From Trichuris trichiura (Eukaryota; Nematoda; Enoplea; Trichinellida; Trichuridae), in contig JBAJFE010000014.1 in assembly GCA_037903355.1 (NCBI GenBank), positions 124,001 through 188,000 on the forward strand: a DNA stretch of 64,000 nucleotides. Direction: 5' to 3'. Positions 1 through 14,170 of this stretch are shown piece by piece; within the stretch, counting starts at the first letter, position 1, and each line of letters starts with the position of its first letter. The notes under the pieces were generated by a model. The model did no database searches. It worked only from the letters and a program-made list of their open reading frames with translations, and was not told where the DNA came from. Position numbers and translations under genes: made by a program.

Positions 1-1878
1 GTAAGCCGCCTTTCCATATGTCGACTGAATACTCAGTCGAACTTGCGATGCACTGTTAAGCTGCATCGCTAACAGCGTATTCTTATTCAGCGGTTTAAGA
101 TTTCTATGAATGATTTATGGCTTTTGGAACAATAGTAAAACATTGTTAATTATTAAGAAATGTGAAAGTAATTTGAAGTATTGTTTTCACTTGAGCATCT
201 TTCTTTCTGCAGTCATTCAACTTATTTTCAGCTCATCCGAGTATTCAGCTTTTCAACTCTGAGTGTTGTCATAATATCATTCCCTTTTCTTGAAAAGCGA
301 TAGCTTTCTTATTTTAAAAGAAACACCTTACAAGAGTTGAATTGTTACTGATAACGCCGCGTTAATATTAGCTTTTTGTTTAATTGCTTCTTTATGTTGG
401 ACTGCTATTCGTTATGTGCACACTAGAGCCAACTATTAATGCTTGTCTGGGTGGCAAACGTATACTCGTCCTAATAATTGATGTGTTGACGGCAGTATAG
501 GAGAAGGTGTATCGACTGCTAGACTTAATACTGTAGATCCTAATGAGATCCAAGAAAGTGCATCTGTCCCCCATGCATATTTACTTTTTACAACCGTTTT
601 TATTAGTATCCCGTCAATTTAGCTGCTTTTTTATGGACATATGTGTGATCTGCACAGCTTTTGAGCATATAATGTGACCATGAGCTAAGAATCCCAAACG
701 TGTTGCTCCAGAGCGACTAGCCAAATACAGTATGTTCTGCTTGAACGCATAAATGTTCCGATGCTCCGCTTATCGTCACTCTTTGAAATCTACGTGTAGC
801 CAAACGAAGTGTTCATGAAAGATGTTTCCCGTATTAAATTCTACGGTTAATTTAAGTTTTGGCGTTATAATGGATCTTTACTAGTCAGCATAATGTTCAT
901 GTTTTCCTTCTTCAGTTTTCAAATCCGTATACCGAAATTGTACGGCTGTTTGTTTGATGTACTATATTTAATTTGCATATTTTGAATCTTGTTTTTTAAT
1001 TTTAAGGTGTGGAAAACAACTATCAAGCAGTTACAGAAACCGAAAACGTTGCTGCTTATACCGCTTAGCATATTCAGCGGAATGGAACGTGGTTTTATAT
1101 CTGCTGACTTTAGCAAAGTAAGGCGTTTGATAAGTCGGCTCTCATAGTGTTGACGCTTTCCATTAATTAAAGCTGAGTTGTGTTTCAAGAGTTTAGCTCT
1201 AATTTTTGTGGAAAACTATTATGTTATCTTTCTTATGTTACAGCTGATTTTCGGATCTTATAACTTCATTTTAAACTTCCTCTTGGTTTTCAAAGTGTCA
1301 TAAGTTCTTTCTTTTATAATGCGTAAAATAATCGCATAATAGGAAGAGAAATTTATGGAGAAATTTTAATAACTAAATTGTTGTGTTGAAACTTTCTTCG
1401 TAACTTAGCCGTTAGCTTTCATTAGTTTGAAAGTGCGTCAAGCGGTATTTTTTTCTCTTCATCTCTTTCAAATGGTTTCCCGCCGTGATTGTTTGTGGTG
1501 GTCAAGTGTATTCCTACTGCGTGCAACTACACGCTTGGACGTATTTTCTATTAACAATCTGTTTATTAGAATACAAAAAAAATTTTTTGAATTAATTAAT
1601 CATTGCAAGGACTGCCATTCAAGCAATAACCGTTCCATTTTATAGTATTAATGTTTTGGTTTATTTCTGTGGTTTATAATTTTTTTACAAGAATATTGGA
1701 AAACACCAACTTTTCAAGCGAATGTAATAAAAGAGAACGACGCTTATTTCATGCGGCATTCCTGCTGTTGTTCTTTTTTGAAGCATCATTAACATTGTAT
1801 TATTTCAATGTAGTAATCGTATGACTGTACGAATCATTTGTTCATTGACTTAAAACGTTTTAAATTGTTTAATTTTAG
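1..1878. other. Probable long intron upstream of the UNC-93-like exons
   Basis: The window opens with GTAAG, which could be a splice donor. The first convincing coding exon only starts at 1879, after the acceptor ATTTTAG. No sequence resembling other parts of an UNC-93 protein was found in between on either strand. This is inferred to be intron, but a small or divergent exon could be hidden here. Confidence 0.4.
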
Positions 1879-2635
1879 GGTTACGTTGGATGTTGCTTAG
1901 GTATAAGTAATATTGGATCTGTTTTGACCTGCTTTGGTGTTTGCAATGCAATATGCTCAGTTTTGTTTGGTCCGTTGATTCAACTGTTCGGTCGTATGCC
2001 ATTATTCATGTTTGGTGCGGTCGTAGATATGCTGATGATTTTTACGCTGCTTATTTGGCCGCCAAATCCTGAAGACACAATTTTATTTTACGTTGTAGCC
2101 GCAACTTGGGGTATGGCCGATGGTGTTTGGAATACGCAGATACATAGTATGGGTTTCGTTGGTCTGAATGACCCTCAGATTTCGGGTTAAGTTAGCTATT
2201 TTCATCTTCAGGCCTTTGGATAATTTTGTTCAATCAAAATTTGGAAGTTGCGGCTGCCAATTTTCGTCTTTGGGATTCCGTTGGTTTCCTCATTGCTTTG
2301 ATTTATCACGCTATTTTCCCAATGACGGTGAAATTGTATATACTTCTTGCTTTTCTGCTGTTCGGAATGTTAGGTTACATACTGCTCGAAAGTTGGGAGC
2401 ACATAGCGGTAAGTTATTAAAGGGTTTCAGACCTTTCATTTTTTCTTCTTAACTCTAGGTACATGTGATCAACGGAAAACATTATTTGGCGGACTTTAAA
2501 AGAAAGCTGATTTCTATCTACGCTGAAAGACCAAGTAGCAGTAGCAACAGCAGCAGCAGAGCCAACAGCGCCACCGTCATCAGTCGAACCGTTTCTGAAA
2601 GCAGCGGCTTATCTGTTCGCGCAAACAAGGTGTAG
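1879..2635 (+). CDS. UNC-93-like major facilitator membrane protein, C-terminal exons (5' end missing)
   Basis: Three exons, 1879..2146, 2212..2408 and 2459..2635, join in phase with GT-AG introns of 65 and 50 bp and end at TAG. The product carries the signature of the last transmembrane segments of the UNC-93 family of the major facilitator superfamily: GRMPLFMFGAV, then WGMADGVWNTQIHSL, then NFRLWDSVGFLIA and a hydrophobic VKLYILLAFLLFGMLGYIL helix. In worms UNC-93 regulates a two-pore potassium channel in muscle, and vertebrate UNC93 proteins act in trafficking; which paralogue this is cannot be told. The tail after the last helix is hydrophilic with a serine-rich run (residues PSSSSNSSS), then ends in RANKV. 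The N-terminal two thirds lie upstream of the window or in divergent exons. The family assignment is firm, the exact orthologue is not. Confidence 0.85.
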
Positions 2636-3311
2636 CTCTTAGCTGACATGCAGGTAAGTCGTTTTGCTAACTCCCAAGTAATCCTTTTCTGCTGTTGTTT
2701 GAATAGGTCTCCTTTTGCTCTGCGGCTCAAAGGCACAAGGTTTCTCCACAACAAAGACCTGAAACTTAGGCAACATTACAGTACGGTGACTGAACACCCG
2801 AAAGTACCTTGGGTCAGTTTGTTTCCTACTGCTGCATTTGAACAGCCCTACAGGGGCGCTGTGATGCTGCGGCCTTAATATTACAGGCGAAGTAGTCAAG
2901 AAATTGTGAAAAATAAAAATTCAAATTTTTAACGCAGCAAAGGCGTTGCAAAGCAAGGCGGACACCCTTCTTAAGTTTCTAGTACTCGAAGGAATGGAAG
3001 AATCAAAATATCAAGTTAGTAGATGCGATACTTGACGATTTTGGCAGCTTGCGAGTGGTTATTATGCCTTGGAAAATGATAGTAGCGCAGCCTAAGCTAA
3101 AGTTGCCTTTCAGAGGCCAGAATTTTGTAAACTATGACCTTCCTTCGTTTAGGCACAAAACTTTGATTACCGTTCGCGGTTTATTAATAATTTAAAAGTT
3201 CATACGCTTTTGAAAGCTTGTACAGTGGAATCCTTTTATCAATGCTCAAATGATCATGAATGCAGAGTGGGAGAGCGTAAGGTTCTCTTTGAACAAAATT
3301 TGACGTCATTG
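2636..3311. other. Intergenic, between convergent genes
   Basis: This separates the stop of the UNC-93-like gene from the stop of the homeobox gene on the other strand. Short open frames at 2639-2899 overlap each other on both strands and show no family signature. It presumably holds both 3' untranslated regions. Confidence 0.5.
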
Positions 3312-6300
3312 CTAGTCATTGCTTTCTTCACTGCCTCTTGAAGTCTTCTTGACGTCAACAGAATTTTCGTCAGTTGTTTTCTGTTCGTCATTCTTGCTCT
3401 CGTCGCAACCATTATCGTTTGCTTCGGGATTTGATTTTAACTTCATTTCCACTTCTTGCTTTTTCCATTTTGTGCGACGATTTTGAAACCAAATTTTCAC
3501 CTAAATATTTTATCTTGTTTATAAGTAAAGTATTTTTAAAACAGAGAACGTTTTTTTCTGGATGAACAGAAAGGTTGCGATGCTTAGACGAAGCTGATTC
3601 AACGGTTTATGGACGTACTTGTGTTTCAGTTACGTGGAGCAGTTTGGCCAAGTCTGCACGCTCTGTGGACGATAAATACTTTTTCGACTGGAACTGCCTT
3701 TCAAGCTCAAGAATCTGTCTACCGGTAAACGTTGTACGTGCCTTCTTTTTCTTCGGTTTTCTTTCTTGGTTATTCGGTGAGCAGCAATCGAATCTAGCGA
3801 AACTGCCCACAGGCATATCACCTAAAATACGTAAAGTGGGGCGGTTTCATTAATCCATTTTACTTTCTATATATCGCAATTATTAATTGAATTTTGCAAT
3901 TTTAACTATCTGATGATTATACTAATGTGTTTGGCTATTCAATATTTCTGATATCTTTTATGTATGAATTGCAGCGCTCAACAAAGGTACAAAGCAGGTA
4001 TATATATCCCTCTTAACATTAACCACTTTTTGACTCAGTATGTTGAAAAACAAATGACTGATTCAGCTGACTTTCCGCATCACGCTTATATATCTGTTCA
4101 ACTGCTCGTGCTTGATTTCCACCCGATAATTGATAGAATGGTTTGGCGTCGGTTTTACTTGTTTTTTGTTAGCATTTTTAATTTTAAAATTCAACTATAA
4201 GATTTATTTAGTTTCCTATAAGTGATCAGTGAAATTTACATTCTTTTTGCGAACTAGTCAAAATGACCATTGCGTGCTTGTTGTGTTAAAGTAATTTTAT
4301 CCTTTATTTCATTGTTTGCTCAAGTTTCTGCAAGCAGCCTGCGAAATCTGTAATGCATTTTAAGGACAGTCGAAAAGAAACGCTTAAAATGCCAAAAACA
4401 GTGCGTCCCCAAGTTGGCTTTGCTCAGTGAGTATTTTTTACTTTCCTGATTTTCATTATTGGTAAAATGGATGCGTTTGGCCACTGAACGATTAAGAATC
4501 TGTTAGTCAATGCTGGAAGTAATCAAGGCATTGTTCTAAAAATAGTGATACCTGCAGTGAACGTATATGAGGCTATTGCTTCAACCGCAGGCAGGTTGGT
4601 TGGGAGGCGTCTATATAACTCCACTGAAGGTATTTACTGCTTTTTTACTCATTGTAAAGAAAGGTTTCATTCCTAACACGAAACTTTCACTCCCATCTTG
4701 GCCTGTCATCAACGTCAAATAGATGCAATAAAAATGGTGCGCGATGGCAGGGAAACTTTGCTGTCAGCATTGGTAAAGCAATATTTTAAATTAGACAATA
4801 CGAAAAGGCAGTTGAAACGACCATCGTTTTTCTGCTTTCAAACATTATTTAAATTTTTGTAATGCAAAGTGTATGGTCTACATTTCGACTTATAAAAGCT
4901 TAAATGATGGATGAAAAAGTAGAAGAAACAAGTTTTCACACTATCTGATTTGAAAAACGCTTTTTAACCGATACTGACTGTAAACTTTCCCCTACCACCG
5001 CGCTGCACCTCCACTACGTTTGTTTCGCGCTGATGCGAAGTTTCGTTCTCTTCGCAACAGGTAAACAAGCATTAACTACAAGCAGTGAAACTATTGCTTC
5101 AATATCTGAACTTTCCAAGGACGGTTGAGATTCTTAAATAGTTTGTGCTTAAGTCTCCATCTTTAACGTGATCAGTACAATGAGAAGTCCGTATGGCATC
5201 TTAACGAATGACAAAGTCATATTAATAAAGCAGTCGTTGCAAGTTTCCACGTTAGGGTATGTCGTCTTTTCCGGAAGCTACGTACAACAATGCTCGAGTT
5301 CAGGGGGTAACACTGCGTTATCCAAGTGCAAAATTTTATTAAATAACCTCTTCGGAAGAAACTTTTAAGTTAATCTTATCTGCTTGTCCCAGGGGTATAT
5401 TCAAGTCTCATGCAATAGGATGAGGTCATAGGAAAAAATTTAAATGAGGAGCCTGCGGCATGCGTTGTTCTAAAAGCATTACAATGAATTCCTTCAACTT
5501 ACCTTTCAGCGTTGATTTATCGCCATTCTCAAAGAATCATTTGAGGCATTTTAGCGTTGAGTGCTACCGATGAAATTGTTAATATGATGATATGGCGCCT
5601 CCCAAGAAAAATATTTCGGTCTATGTGAATTGAAAACGGTAACCGCTTGTGCTACTATTGCTATTATGGTTGTTGTCATAAAAACTTTTGGGCGTTGCTG
5701 ACATGTCTGACCAATGAAAATATTTTGCTTAAGTAATTTTTGTGAAATTCGCTTAACACAGTCGATAAAGATCTAATAGCCTGTCGCGCAGAGCAAGTTG
5801 CGCACACCCCGTCGGCTGATCTTAAGACAATTATATCTTAATCACAAGTGATGCTCATTATCACCTTGTTCGGTCATCCAGTTTCAGCTATTGATTAATT
5901 TACTCATCGCCTGACCAGGTTAGGATGCGACGTCCATTCTATTAGCAATGATGCTTCGATGCTACCAGCAATTGAAGCAGTGAGCATCGATCCACACCCT
6001 GATTAGCATACCATGCTTAGTTTCCACATATGGGAAATGAACAACGCGTGGTAAAGTCACTTCACGTCCACTAAATGTACAGGGATATTCAGTTTTCCAG
6101 CTGATAATTAAATTCTGCGAAATACACGCAAACGCAAAGTTCATCCTGCTTGTTGGGGCATTTGTAATGTTCATTTTTAAATTATGTTTATATTACGGTA
6201 GAAAGTTCGGTGGCAGAATGAAAGCCTCCTGTGTAATTTCGAGTCGGCTGATAGGATGACAGCTAATTCACTAAAGTTATTCTTACTTTAAACAACCTTG

Positions 6301-7981
6301 TTGAGCTCTAACAGTACTTCCCTTTTGTTTCAAGGAAATTTGAAGGAAGGACGTTTGCGTTGCACCGACATGGGCAGTGCGGTTTTTGAAAATAAAATAT
6401 AGTTGACTCTATTTCATCAGGCATTTATTTGCATATCGCGCTTTGGAGCTTAATATCTCTCCAAACTTTGGCAGTTTATAAGGACATATAAAAATATTTG
6501 GTAATACATTAACAGCGTCTAAATTATTCCTGACAGTACTAGCTTGCTAGAAAATTTCGTTCCAGCAATCTTTCTATCTTTACATTGGGGCTTGACGAGA
6601 CGTTAACGAAGCCTCTCTGCGCTTTTTAGGGATGCCTTTATGCTAATGCGTTTTTCGATCATTCATGCGCATTACAGCAACGATACGCAGAATAATTTTC
6701 TCACTTTAATGGCTCACAGTAGGTTTACTTTGCTACTGTTCAGCTCGAATGCATTAATAGTTATGGATTGCGAACATTTTGCTTTCATCACAAGTTGGTC
6801 CATCATACTGACAAGCGGTTAAGCGAATGAGTCCCTCATGGGCTAAAATCACACACTGAATGACTTAATGTGGCCAATTAAAGTCCTTCAAGCAGTTCAA
6901 TTGCTCTAATCGTTCCTTATGACAGACAGATTGCTCATTGCCTGCATGTTTTTTAAAAAGTCAACATATGACTTGACATTCCATTCTTGTCGTTCGTCAC
7001 GACTCGAATTCTTCAGTGCCCATCCATTTTATACCCCGTGGAATTCGACTGGGGCAAACATAGGGTGGATATTTTTTAAACTTATGTTCAGACGTTTACT
7101 AATTTTACCTACCTACTTACTCATCACAATAGGTGTCCAATGAAATTTCTGACAAAAAACTGTCATATAGTAAAGCCGGAAATTTTAGCTACTTCTTAAA
7201 GCTAACTCGGCTGGTCGAAATTCTAGCGATCTGGAAAAGCGTGGCTACAGTTGCGTAAGGTGTCATGGAATGATTTCCGCCCTCCTTGAGCTTTTAAGGT
7301 CACAGCGCATTGGATTCGCGTATACTTGAGGGACCGCTAATAGTACTAATGTTTTTGCCAATAGCCGTTAAAAATTTTTTCTTGCGCTCATTCAGGACAA
7401 CTTTTAACTTGGGCACTTAAGCTCAAAGTAGCGTGATCACGGTCGTGAACTGCCGCTATTTCAGCTGCTTAAATCACTTTCATGCCCTCCTAAAGGACAT
7501 TCTTTGGCGGAATTGTTCTTCCAATTTTATACAGGAAACTTCCTGGTAGGGGGTGCATTGATTTCAACGGAACTCTCAGGCGACTGGCTTTTCAGTTCAG
7601 GTAGAATAAGCACAGGGTAGAATTGAACCTTCGCGTTGTTCGTGGATACTGGTTTGTTAAATCTTTTAACGCTTGTTGCGCAATTGTACATGTCAGCTAA
7701 TCTTAACGTCGTGACTTAACAAAATGTGTGAAATAAGGCAAGCTTACCGTTGATGCTATTCGACGTTGGCGAAGAAGGCAGACGGTTCAGCCCAAGTATA
7801 TCATTGATGGAGTGAGGCGTTGGCATTCGTCTTAGGGTGAGGTAGTAGCTTGGACGCCAGTAGGTACACGGAAGTAACGGCAAATACAGTGCTGGTGACC
7901 CATTGGTGACACTGGGAACAACTGGATGCGAAAGATGAGCATAAGGGGACGGCTGCATTTTCAAATCAGTGAAGATAACGC
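3312..7981 (-). CDS. NK-class (ANTP) homeobox transcription factor with EH1 motif, NK7-like
   Basis: Three phase-compatible exons on the minus strand: 7981..7748, 3821..3619 and 3500..3312 (TAG at 3314..3312). The 5' exon contains HSINDILGL, an Engrailed-homology-1 motif of the type that binds Groucho co-repressors and is common near the N terminus of NK proteins. Exon 2 begins the homeodomain ([19 protein letters not shown] onward) and breaks after TETQ; exon 3 resumes with [16 protein letters not shown], a canonical recognition helix 3. A short charged Ser/Asp/Lys tail follows. If translation starts at the ATG at 7958..7956 the product is about 200 residues, plausible for a complete small NK protein. 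The first intron is about 3.9 kb (3822-7747), the second 118 bp. The homeodomain looks closest to NK7.1/ceh-9 proteins from memory; the subclass is not proven. More 5' exons are possible, since an acceptor (TTTTCAG) precedes 7981. Confidence 0.82.
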
Positions 7982-10900
7982 CTGAAAAGCCGACGTCAGC
8001 AGCTGTGTGTCAGAAAGGTCATGTATGGAAGAGGCTTTTGGAATGGGGTGCCAATTCGAGACCTCGCTTGCAGAAGCAGTGACAAATAATTGATTTCACT
8101 GCTGTTCTTAACTTGACGACATAATTTGCGTCGGATGGGCGCTTCAGGTGCATGGTGATAATAACGGATTCATCAGACAAGAAAAGAGGCCATTTACTAT
8201 CATATTCACCGCTAAGAATCAATGCTCGTCAACGAAGCCTCCTTAGTCGCTTATTAAGGCTATCAGTGACGCGATTGCTCAGATCTGCGCAGAAAGTGCC
8301 TGCTGCGTTACTATTTTGTATCATTCAAGCGGCGATATTTGAGTAGGGCATTATAGGTAGCGTTCGTTAAGGTTTCCCTAGGGACATCAGGCCGTCTTGA
8401 TTCCTTCGAAGACCACTTCAAGGGAAGCGTTCTGCCGTACAGAGAGGCAATGAGGGAAAACTTTCTTATTCGAACTAATTGCCAACATTGGCACCGGTCC
8501 GCGGTAGAATGAACCCTGTTGACGAATCCACTAATCACGCTTGGTTACTCAAAACTGTTTCAAGGCCGCTAAAATCAATCCGTTTGCACGATATGAGTCT
8601 TTAATTTTCCAACTGCTCCACCTCTTAATTATAGTAACACCAAGGCAGTGACTTCACAAATTAGAGCATTGCGTACTCTGTGGTCGGTGAAGTGTTACTT
8701 TGAAAAAACCTTTGATTAGCTCATATATCCCCCCATTTTCCTCCCGCCTTTTTCAGTGCGTTTAGAATTTCAATGGATGATTTCAATGAAAAAGACCTCT
8801 TCTCTTTTCCGTCTGCCAGTGTCAGTTGCTGATTTTTTAATTTCGACTTTAGGCTGCCGTTCGCAGGAGCAAGTGGAAATCCTTCTATAGGATAGGAGCA
8901 GAAATCTGTGGGCTAAATTTGCATTTTAATAAAGTACACTTCTTTTCATTACCTGCCACTTAAAGGCAACACCATTTCATCTTGGCAATGAGCTACTTGT
9001 CTTTCTGAACTTTATCTCAGTTAACAGGAAGTCTACTGACCGTACTAACGGTAATGGGTCGATATGCTAACAAAGCAGCTATTCACGTGCCTGTTTATGC
9101 TTTCCTCGGAACTTCACATCTTATCCTTTGTAGACAGTGTTCACATTTTCAAATTAAGGTTCAACGATTCCGTTTTGCATAGTTCGTCTGGACAGAGGAC
9201 TTGCAAATGACTCAACTTTAGCAAAGCACTCAATGTACAGCTTACTGACGAAATTCTTGCGTCTAATGAATGACCCGATAAGCCTTGTCGAGCCTTCCTT
9301 TGTATAGTTTTACTCTTACCCTCGAATGCATACTGTTTGCTCACTGAGACATGTTTGACTCAGTTTGAGAACAAAGTGCTATTGTTAACCAATAAGAATC
9401 AGCGTGAAAGGTGATAGTTTACTTGTTTACAGGAAGAAGTAATTTCCATAAGCTTAATCTAAGTTCCTTTGTTGCGAGCTCGTATGGCATGTGTAAAAGT
9501 CTTCATTGCGAAATTTTCTCTGTTGGCAAACAGTTGACGCCCAAAATTGGTAGTAATGATGAAGGGGCTTGTTGAGACGAGTGGAGCAAATGGAAATGCG
9601 ACAATTTTCACTTAATTGATTCTCAAGGCGACTGATCCACCTCGTTAGCGGGTGCGTTTTTCCGGTGCTCAATTATTTAATCACCCGTCTCACTTGCCAA
9701 CCTCTGTTGTTATCAAATTTATCCAACAGGATAGCCGAATTGTCGGCATCAACCTACCCTTGGGACAAATGAGCATTGATTTTTCATCCCACAGGTCCGA
9801 GCGACCAGCAAGATCAGACCGCCAAAGCTCTGCGGTCAAATGTCGACAAGTCATCAGCAGCACCACCAAACGGTGAACATTCGTTGTTATTCGCTACGCA
9901 AATGCTGCTCGATGGCAAATTTAATTCCTATTAGGCAAAATCCTTGGCGACGTCGGAAATTTGCATCTATAATTCCGTAATTTCAAATTTATGCCTCTTA
10001 TTTCTGAATAAACATCCTTTTTTGCCGTTAAAAGCCTCCTTTACCAACCCAACAAGCTATGTCATTCCAATGGGTGCTGCTGGATGAAGCTGTCGAGGAG
10101 AGCAAGTAAAACCGTGCTTATTGAAAGAAAAATGTGAAACTAGTCCATGTGTTCACGGGTAGTGCTATGCATGCAGGAGGGTGCAAGATCGAAAAACTGA
10201 GCTTAAAGTAAATTGCACGCTTGGGATACGCGTTTGTTCTTATGAAGGGCTGCCATGAGTGATACTTGAATTTTTTTGACTGCTCGTCAGTAGAATAGAA
10301 GCTTGAAGCTGAATTTCTCAATAACGTTCAGCAAAGAAGATAAATTTTTCCCGTAAGAAATGAGCCTAGTCAGATTGTCTACTTATGTCACTTGTCACTG
10401 CCTAAGATAACGGAAATCATCGGTGCAGACGGGTGTTACCACTTGGAAAGGAACGTTCGAGTGAACTGCCGTGAGCAGAGGCGCTTCCTTATCGCCCAAG
10501 ACATGGTTAGCGTGGAAAGCTTATTTAAGACTGCTGGAGGAAGTTTATTGAACTTTTCTTGCAAGTTTCCCTTTGCCAAACAAGGCTATAACCGACCACT
10601 GGAAATGATATATAAAAAGGGTACTTTTTGTGACAGCGTGAAAACGCACATAAGGTAAGACTGCTCAATATGCAGGTGGTTTGAAAAAGATAACCGCAGA
10701 TATAAGGGCTTAACAGACAATATGAATAATATAGCAGGCCCTTGAAACTGTCCCTTTCTGAAAAGTGGAATTTTAATAAGCTGCTGTGGCTTACCTACCA
10801 AGCGTAGAAAAGCTTTGGGGAATGCATATATCCAAAGCTGATCGAAAGGACACTTTAGATACTTCTATAATGCGGAAAAAAGTAGAGCAGAAAACCTAAT

Positions 10901-11050
10901 CTTTCATCAGCAGAATTGTGCGAAAATGTTTAAGCGCCGAGGTGATTTTGAATAATTTCTTTTCTGTGTTAAAATGCTCTGTAATAATTGACGGAAGTAG
11001 AAGACTTTCTATTGGCGTTGTGCAGCAAGACAGAAACTGACTTTCTCTCG

Positions 11051-11056
<6 letters not shown>
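7982..11056. other. No recognisable gene
   Basis: Open frames here are below 90 codons, lack flanking splice sites that would join them, and match no family I know. A few (8019-8538 on the minus strand) could be upstream exons or the promoter region of the homeobox gene, but nothing in them supports this. Confidence 0.4.

Positions 11057-11119
<63 letters not shown>
11057..11119. repeat. CT/GA dinucleotide microsatellite
   Basis: About 31 uninterrupted CT units run from 11057 to 11119, preceded by an imperfect CT-rich stretch from about 11040. On the minus strand it is translated as alternating Arg-Glu, an artefact of the repeat. Confidence 0.98.
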
Positions 11120-11121
<2 letters not shown>

Positions 11122-14100
11122 ATGATATACTTTACAGGAAGGCAGCTTACATCGAGCGCCTTAATATAACATCCTTTAAAACTTCGTTCTTGCATACAGC
11201 ATGCCGCTCCGTTTAACGCAAAACTGTTACGAATCCACCACTTAAGATTGTTACAGCATCAAACGTCAAGGAAATTCTGAACTCTGGGTGCAATCATGAT
11301 GAATTTTTTTGAATAGTTGCCTTACTTTTCCCGAGGTTACTCAGTTGCAGCGTAAGAACAAAGACGATACCACTTTACTGCTAAAAAGCTAATTTACTGA
11401 TTAAACTTTTGCCACCGTGGCTTTAATTCACTGAGCATCTTTTGTTCCAGCTGGTAAACTGTTTTAAACCATATTCAATGAACTGTTTTTCTTTTTCCGT
11501 TAATGCAACGGTTAGAGAGGAAATCTACAAGCGAACAGAGTTTCAAAGGCAATTACAACAAGCAATAGTGAATTAATTAGTGATGTTATGGAGAATCTGC
11601 AGAATGTTGATACCTTGTTAGGCGCAGCTGAGCGCGTAAGCTCTCTAAAACATTTGGAGTGATCTCGTCCAAGCGGAGAGGCCGTGCTCTGTCTGTTTGC
11701 TTTGACGGCGGCCTGTGCTGTCTTCCTAATCAAGCAAAGAAATCGCCTGCAGATTTACTGGTCCATCGAAGGTTATTTACCAGTTGAAAAGTGCTACCAC
11801 TTTTCAGCTCATTACAAAAGCCTTTGCACTGGCGCTTTTAGGTGTAAGCGACTTAATTTGCTCATCGTCTGCTCGTGGTGTAAGACGATTCAAACTAACG
11901 AAGTTTCAATAGACAATCGTCTAACTTCTTCAGCATGAATTGTTGCTAACTTCCGTTTTTCCTTGTGCTGCATTTAACAGACTATTTCTTATTATTACCA
12001 TTAACGAGGGTATTAACATTTTAAATGAGAAGCTTCTTACGCGTTACAGTTGCTGAATTATAATATCGACATAATAGCATCGTAAGAAACGGTATTGGTC
12101 CATGCAAACAGTCGCAACAATGATGCGGCGCTTAGCGAGGTACGGAGTGCGCTAATTAACAAATTCCAATGCTGCACCTTACTGAGCTAATTCATATTCA
12201 TTGTTCCCATATGCCTGTTTAACCACCTTACCGAATAAACATTTCCTTTACTCCGCTGACGACAGAATAAAAGCATTGTCGAAACATACGGTATCGATTG
12301 TTCTGTATTATTCTCTAACGGTTTGCTCGTCCACTTGCTGGCAGAGCATTTCGAAGTTTACTTGCAGACGCAATAAATAGGCCAAAAGTCGTGGACCGAA
12401 GATCAGGCATGAAACAAGCTGTTTCGTTTCTTACAAAGGTTGTATTTTATTTGCGAAACTTAAAGGGCGCATCCTCCCTCCGTTATTGCGTAATGACAAG
12501 GCCACACAAATGTTAGGATCGCGATATGCAGTTCAGAGTGGAGTGCTTAAACAGGAAAAGACACTCCTAAGACCAACTATAACGAACCGAAAATATTAAA
12601 ACATCAAAACAAGGTTGACTTGAAGTAGTATAATAGGCCGACTCGGTTTAAATTAAGCTTTATAAAAAACAATAGAATAATTAATTATAAATAAAAAATA
12701 TTTACGAAGAAAAAAGGAAATAGTAAATAAAAAATAGTACTAATAATAATTAAATAAACAAGGATAAATAAAAATGGATAAAAGTAAAAAGCTGAAAAGA
12801 ATAATAAAATAATAAGATTAAGACAAAAACGAATTAAACTGTGAAAAGTAGAAATAAAAATAAAAAATATAAATGATCACATTTTGGCGTCTACTTCCAC
12901 ATTTGTGGACTTTATTTACGGGCTAACCCATTTAGAAAGTACAGGAAAATACAGAAGATTAAAGCATGCTCATGTTAGCTGCGCTAAACCAAGCACCCAC
13001 GCATGTTCAACCGAATTAAAAGGGCTCATTTTTTCTTAGCACTGCTCGCTGAATTCTTATTTCAAAGGAAATCCATGCGATTTGATACTTACTGGAGATT
13101 GTCTTGTTATTTCGCTGGAGAACGGTATAGAAAAAATCTGAAAGCTTCGATATACTTTTGTACTTGCTGAATAGGCCAGTCTGTAAATGAAATGTACATT
13201 ATGGAAACTTACAAACCCATTGTGAAATTCCGTTTCTTCTTTCGAAGTCCTCATATGCGGTAGCTGCAGGTCCCGAATGCCACCCTTTTTTCGTGCCCCT
13301 TGCTTTTTTTTAATTATCATGATGTGGTAAATTCTCCATTCTCATTTCTTTTAGTTTATATTTTTTGTTTACTTATTATTATTTTCAGAAAACTTTGTTT
13401 AACTTACTTTATTGTAACAGATTATTTCAGGACGATCTTATTCCGTGATATTTTATTGTTTTGATTTCATGATTGATGGAGTGGAATCTACTTCCAAAAA
13501 ACGGTCCTTTACACTCGCTCCCTCCTACGTTTCAACTTCAATTTATCTCGACTACGACACTCGTATGGCCCTATCGTTATTTGCCATTTAGGCTGTTGGT
13601 GGCTGCCTTTTGCCCCACGCGTTTTCCATGTTCTTGAAACATTCCGTGCAATGCTAAATTAAAGACTTAAAAAAAGCAGCTCGATTTAGTGAACCTGAAA
13701 ATTATTCGCAATGGGACGGTTCTTAGACTTATTCAAAAACTACATTGATGCGAGTATTCAAAAAATGTATAATAGACGGCTCGAGATGCGCTTTGAGCCA
13801 TTTTGTCCCATGTTTCAACGATTTTTTAGATTTGAAAATGAAACGGACAATAGCCAACAGAAAAGTCGCCGTGCAATATATGCATTATACCATTGTTATT
13901 CTCGTTGAAGCTAATGAATGAGCAAAAAAATGTGTCTATCTTTAGCCTTTGAATCTTTTGTGAGATTACGCATTTTAGCATTCACTCAGGTTCAAACGAC
14001 AAAGCTTAGCAAGTTGAAAAGCCTGAGTATTGACAGTCCATAGTAGTTAGGTATACAATGCGTTCGGAAGCACATAGATTTCATCGCAGTAACATGCGAA

Positions 14101-14170
14101 GCAGTCGTTGGTCTTTGACACAACTTTAAAAACGTTGCATCGCAAAAATAAGAACATTCGCAATGCATGA
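11120..14170. other. No recognisable gene; contains an A-rich tract
   Basis: Only short, unsupported open frames occur. The one compositional anomaly is the A-rich segment listed separately. The region lies downstream of the TRMT1 stop codon, so its right end should include the TRMT1 3' untranslated region. Confidence 0.4.
12661..12875. repeat. A-rich low-complexity tract
   Basis: Over roughly 215 bp the plus strand is made almost entirely of A with scattered T and G (repeated ATAAA, AAAATA, AATAAT words) and almost no C. No target duplication or poly-A head was recognised, so it is called only low-complexity sequence; it could be the tail of an old retroposed element. Confidence 0.7.

Noticed and set aside
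3374..3853. Plus-strand frames over the homeobox exons
   Set aside because: Antisense to the homeodomain coding exons, with no content of their own.
10896..11195. 99-codon minus frame with alternating Arg-Glu
   Set aside because: Product of the CT/GA microsatellite.
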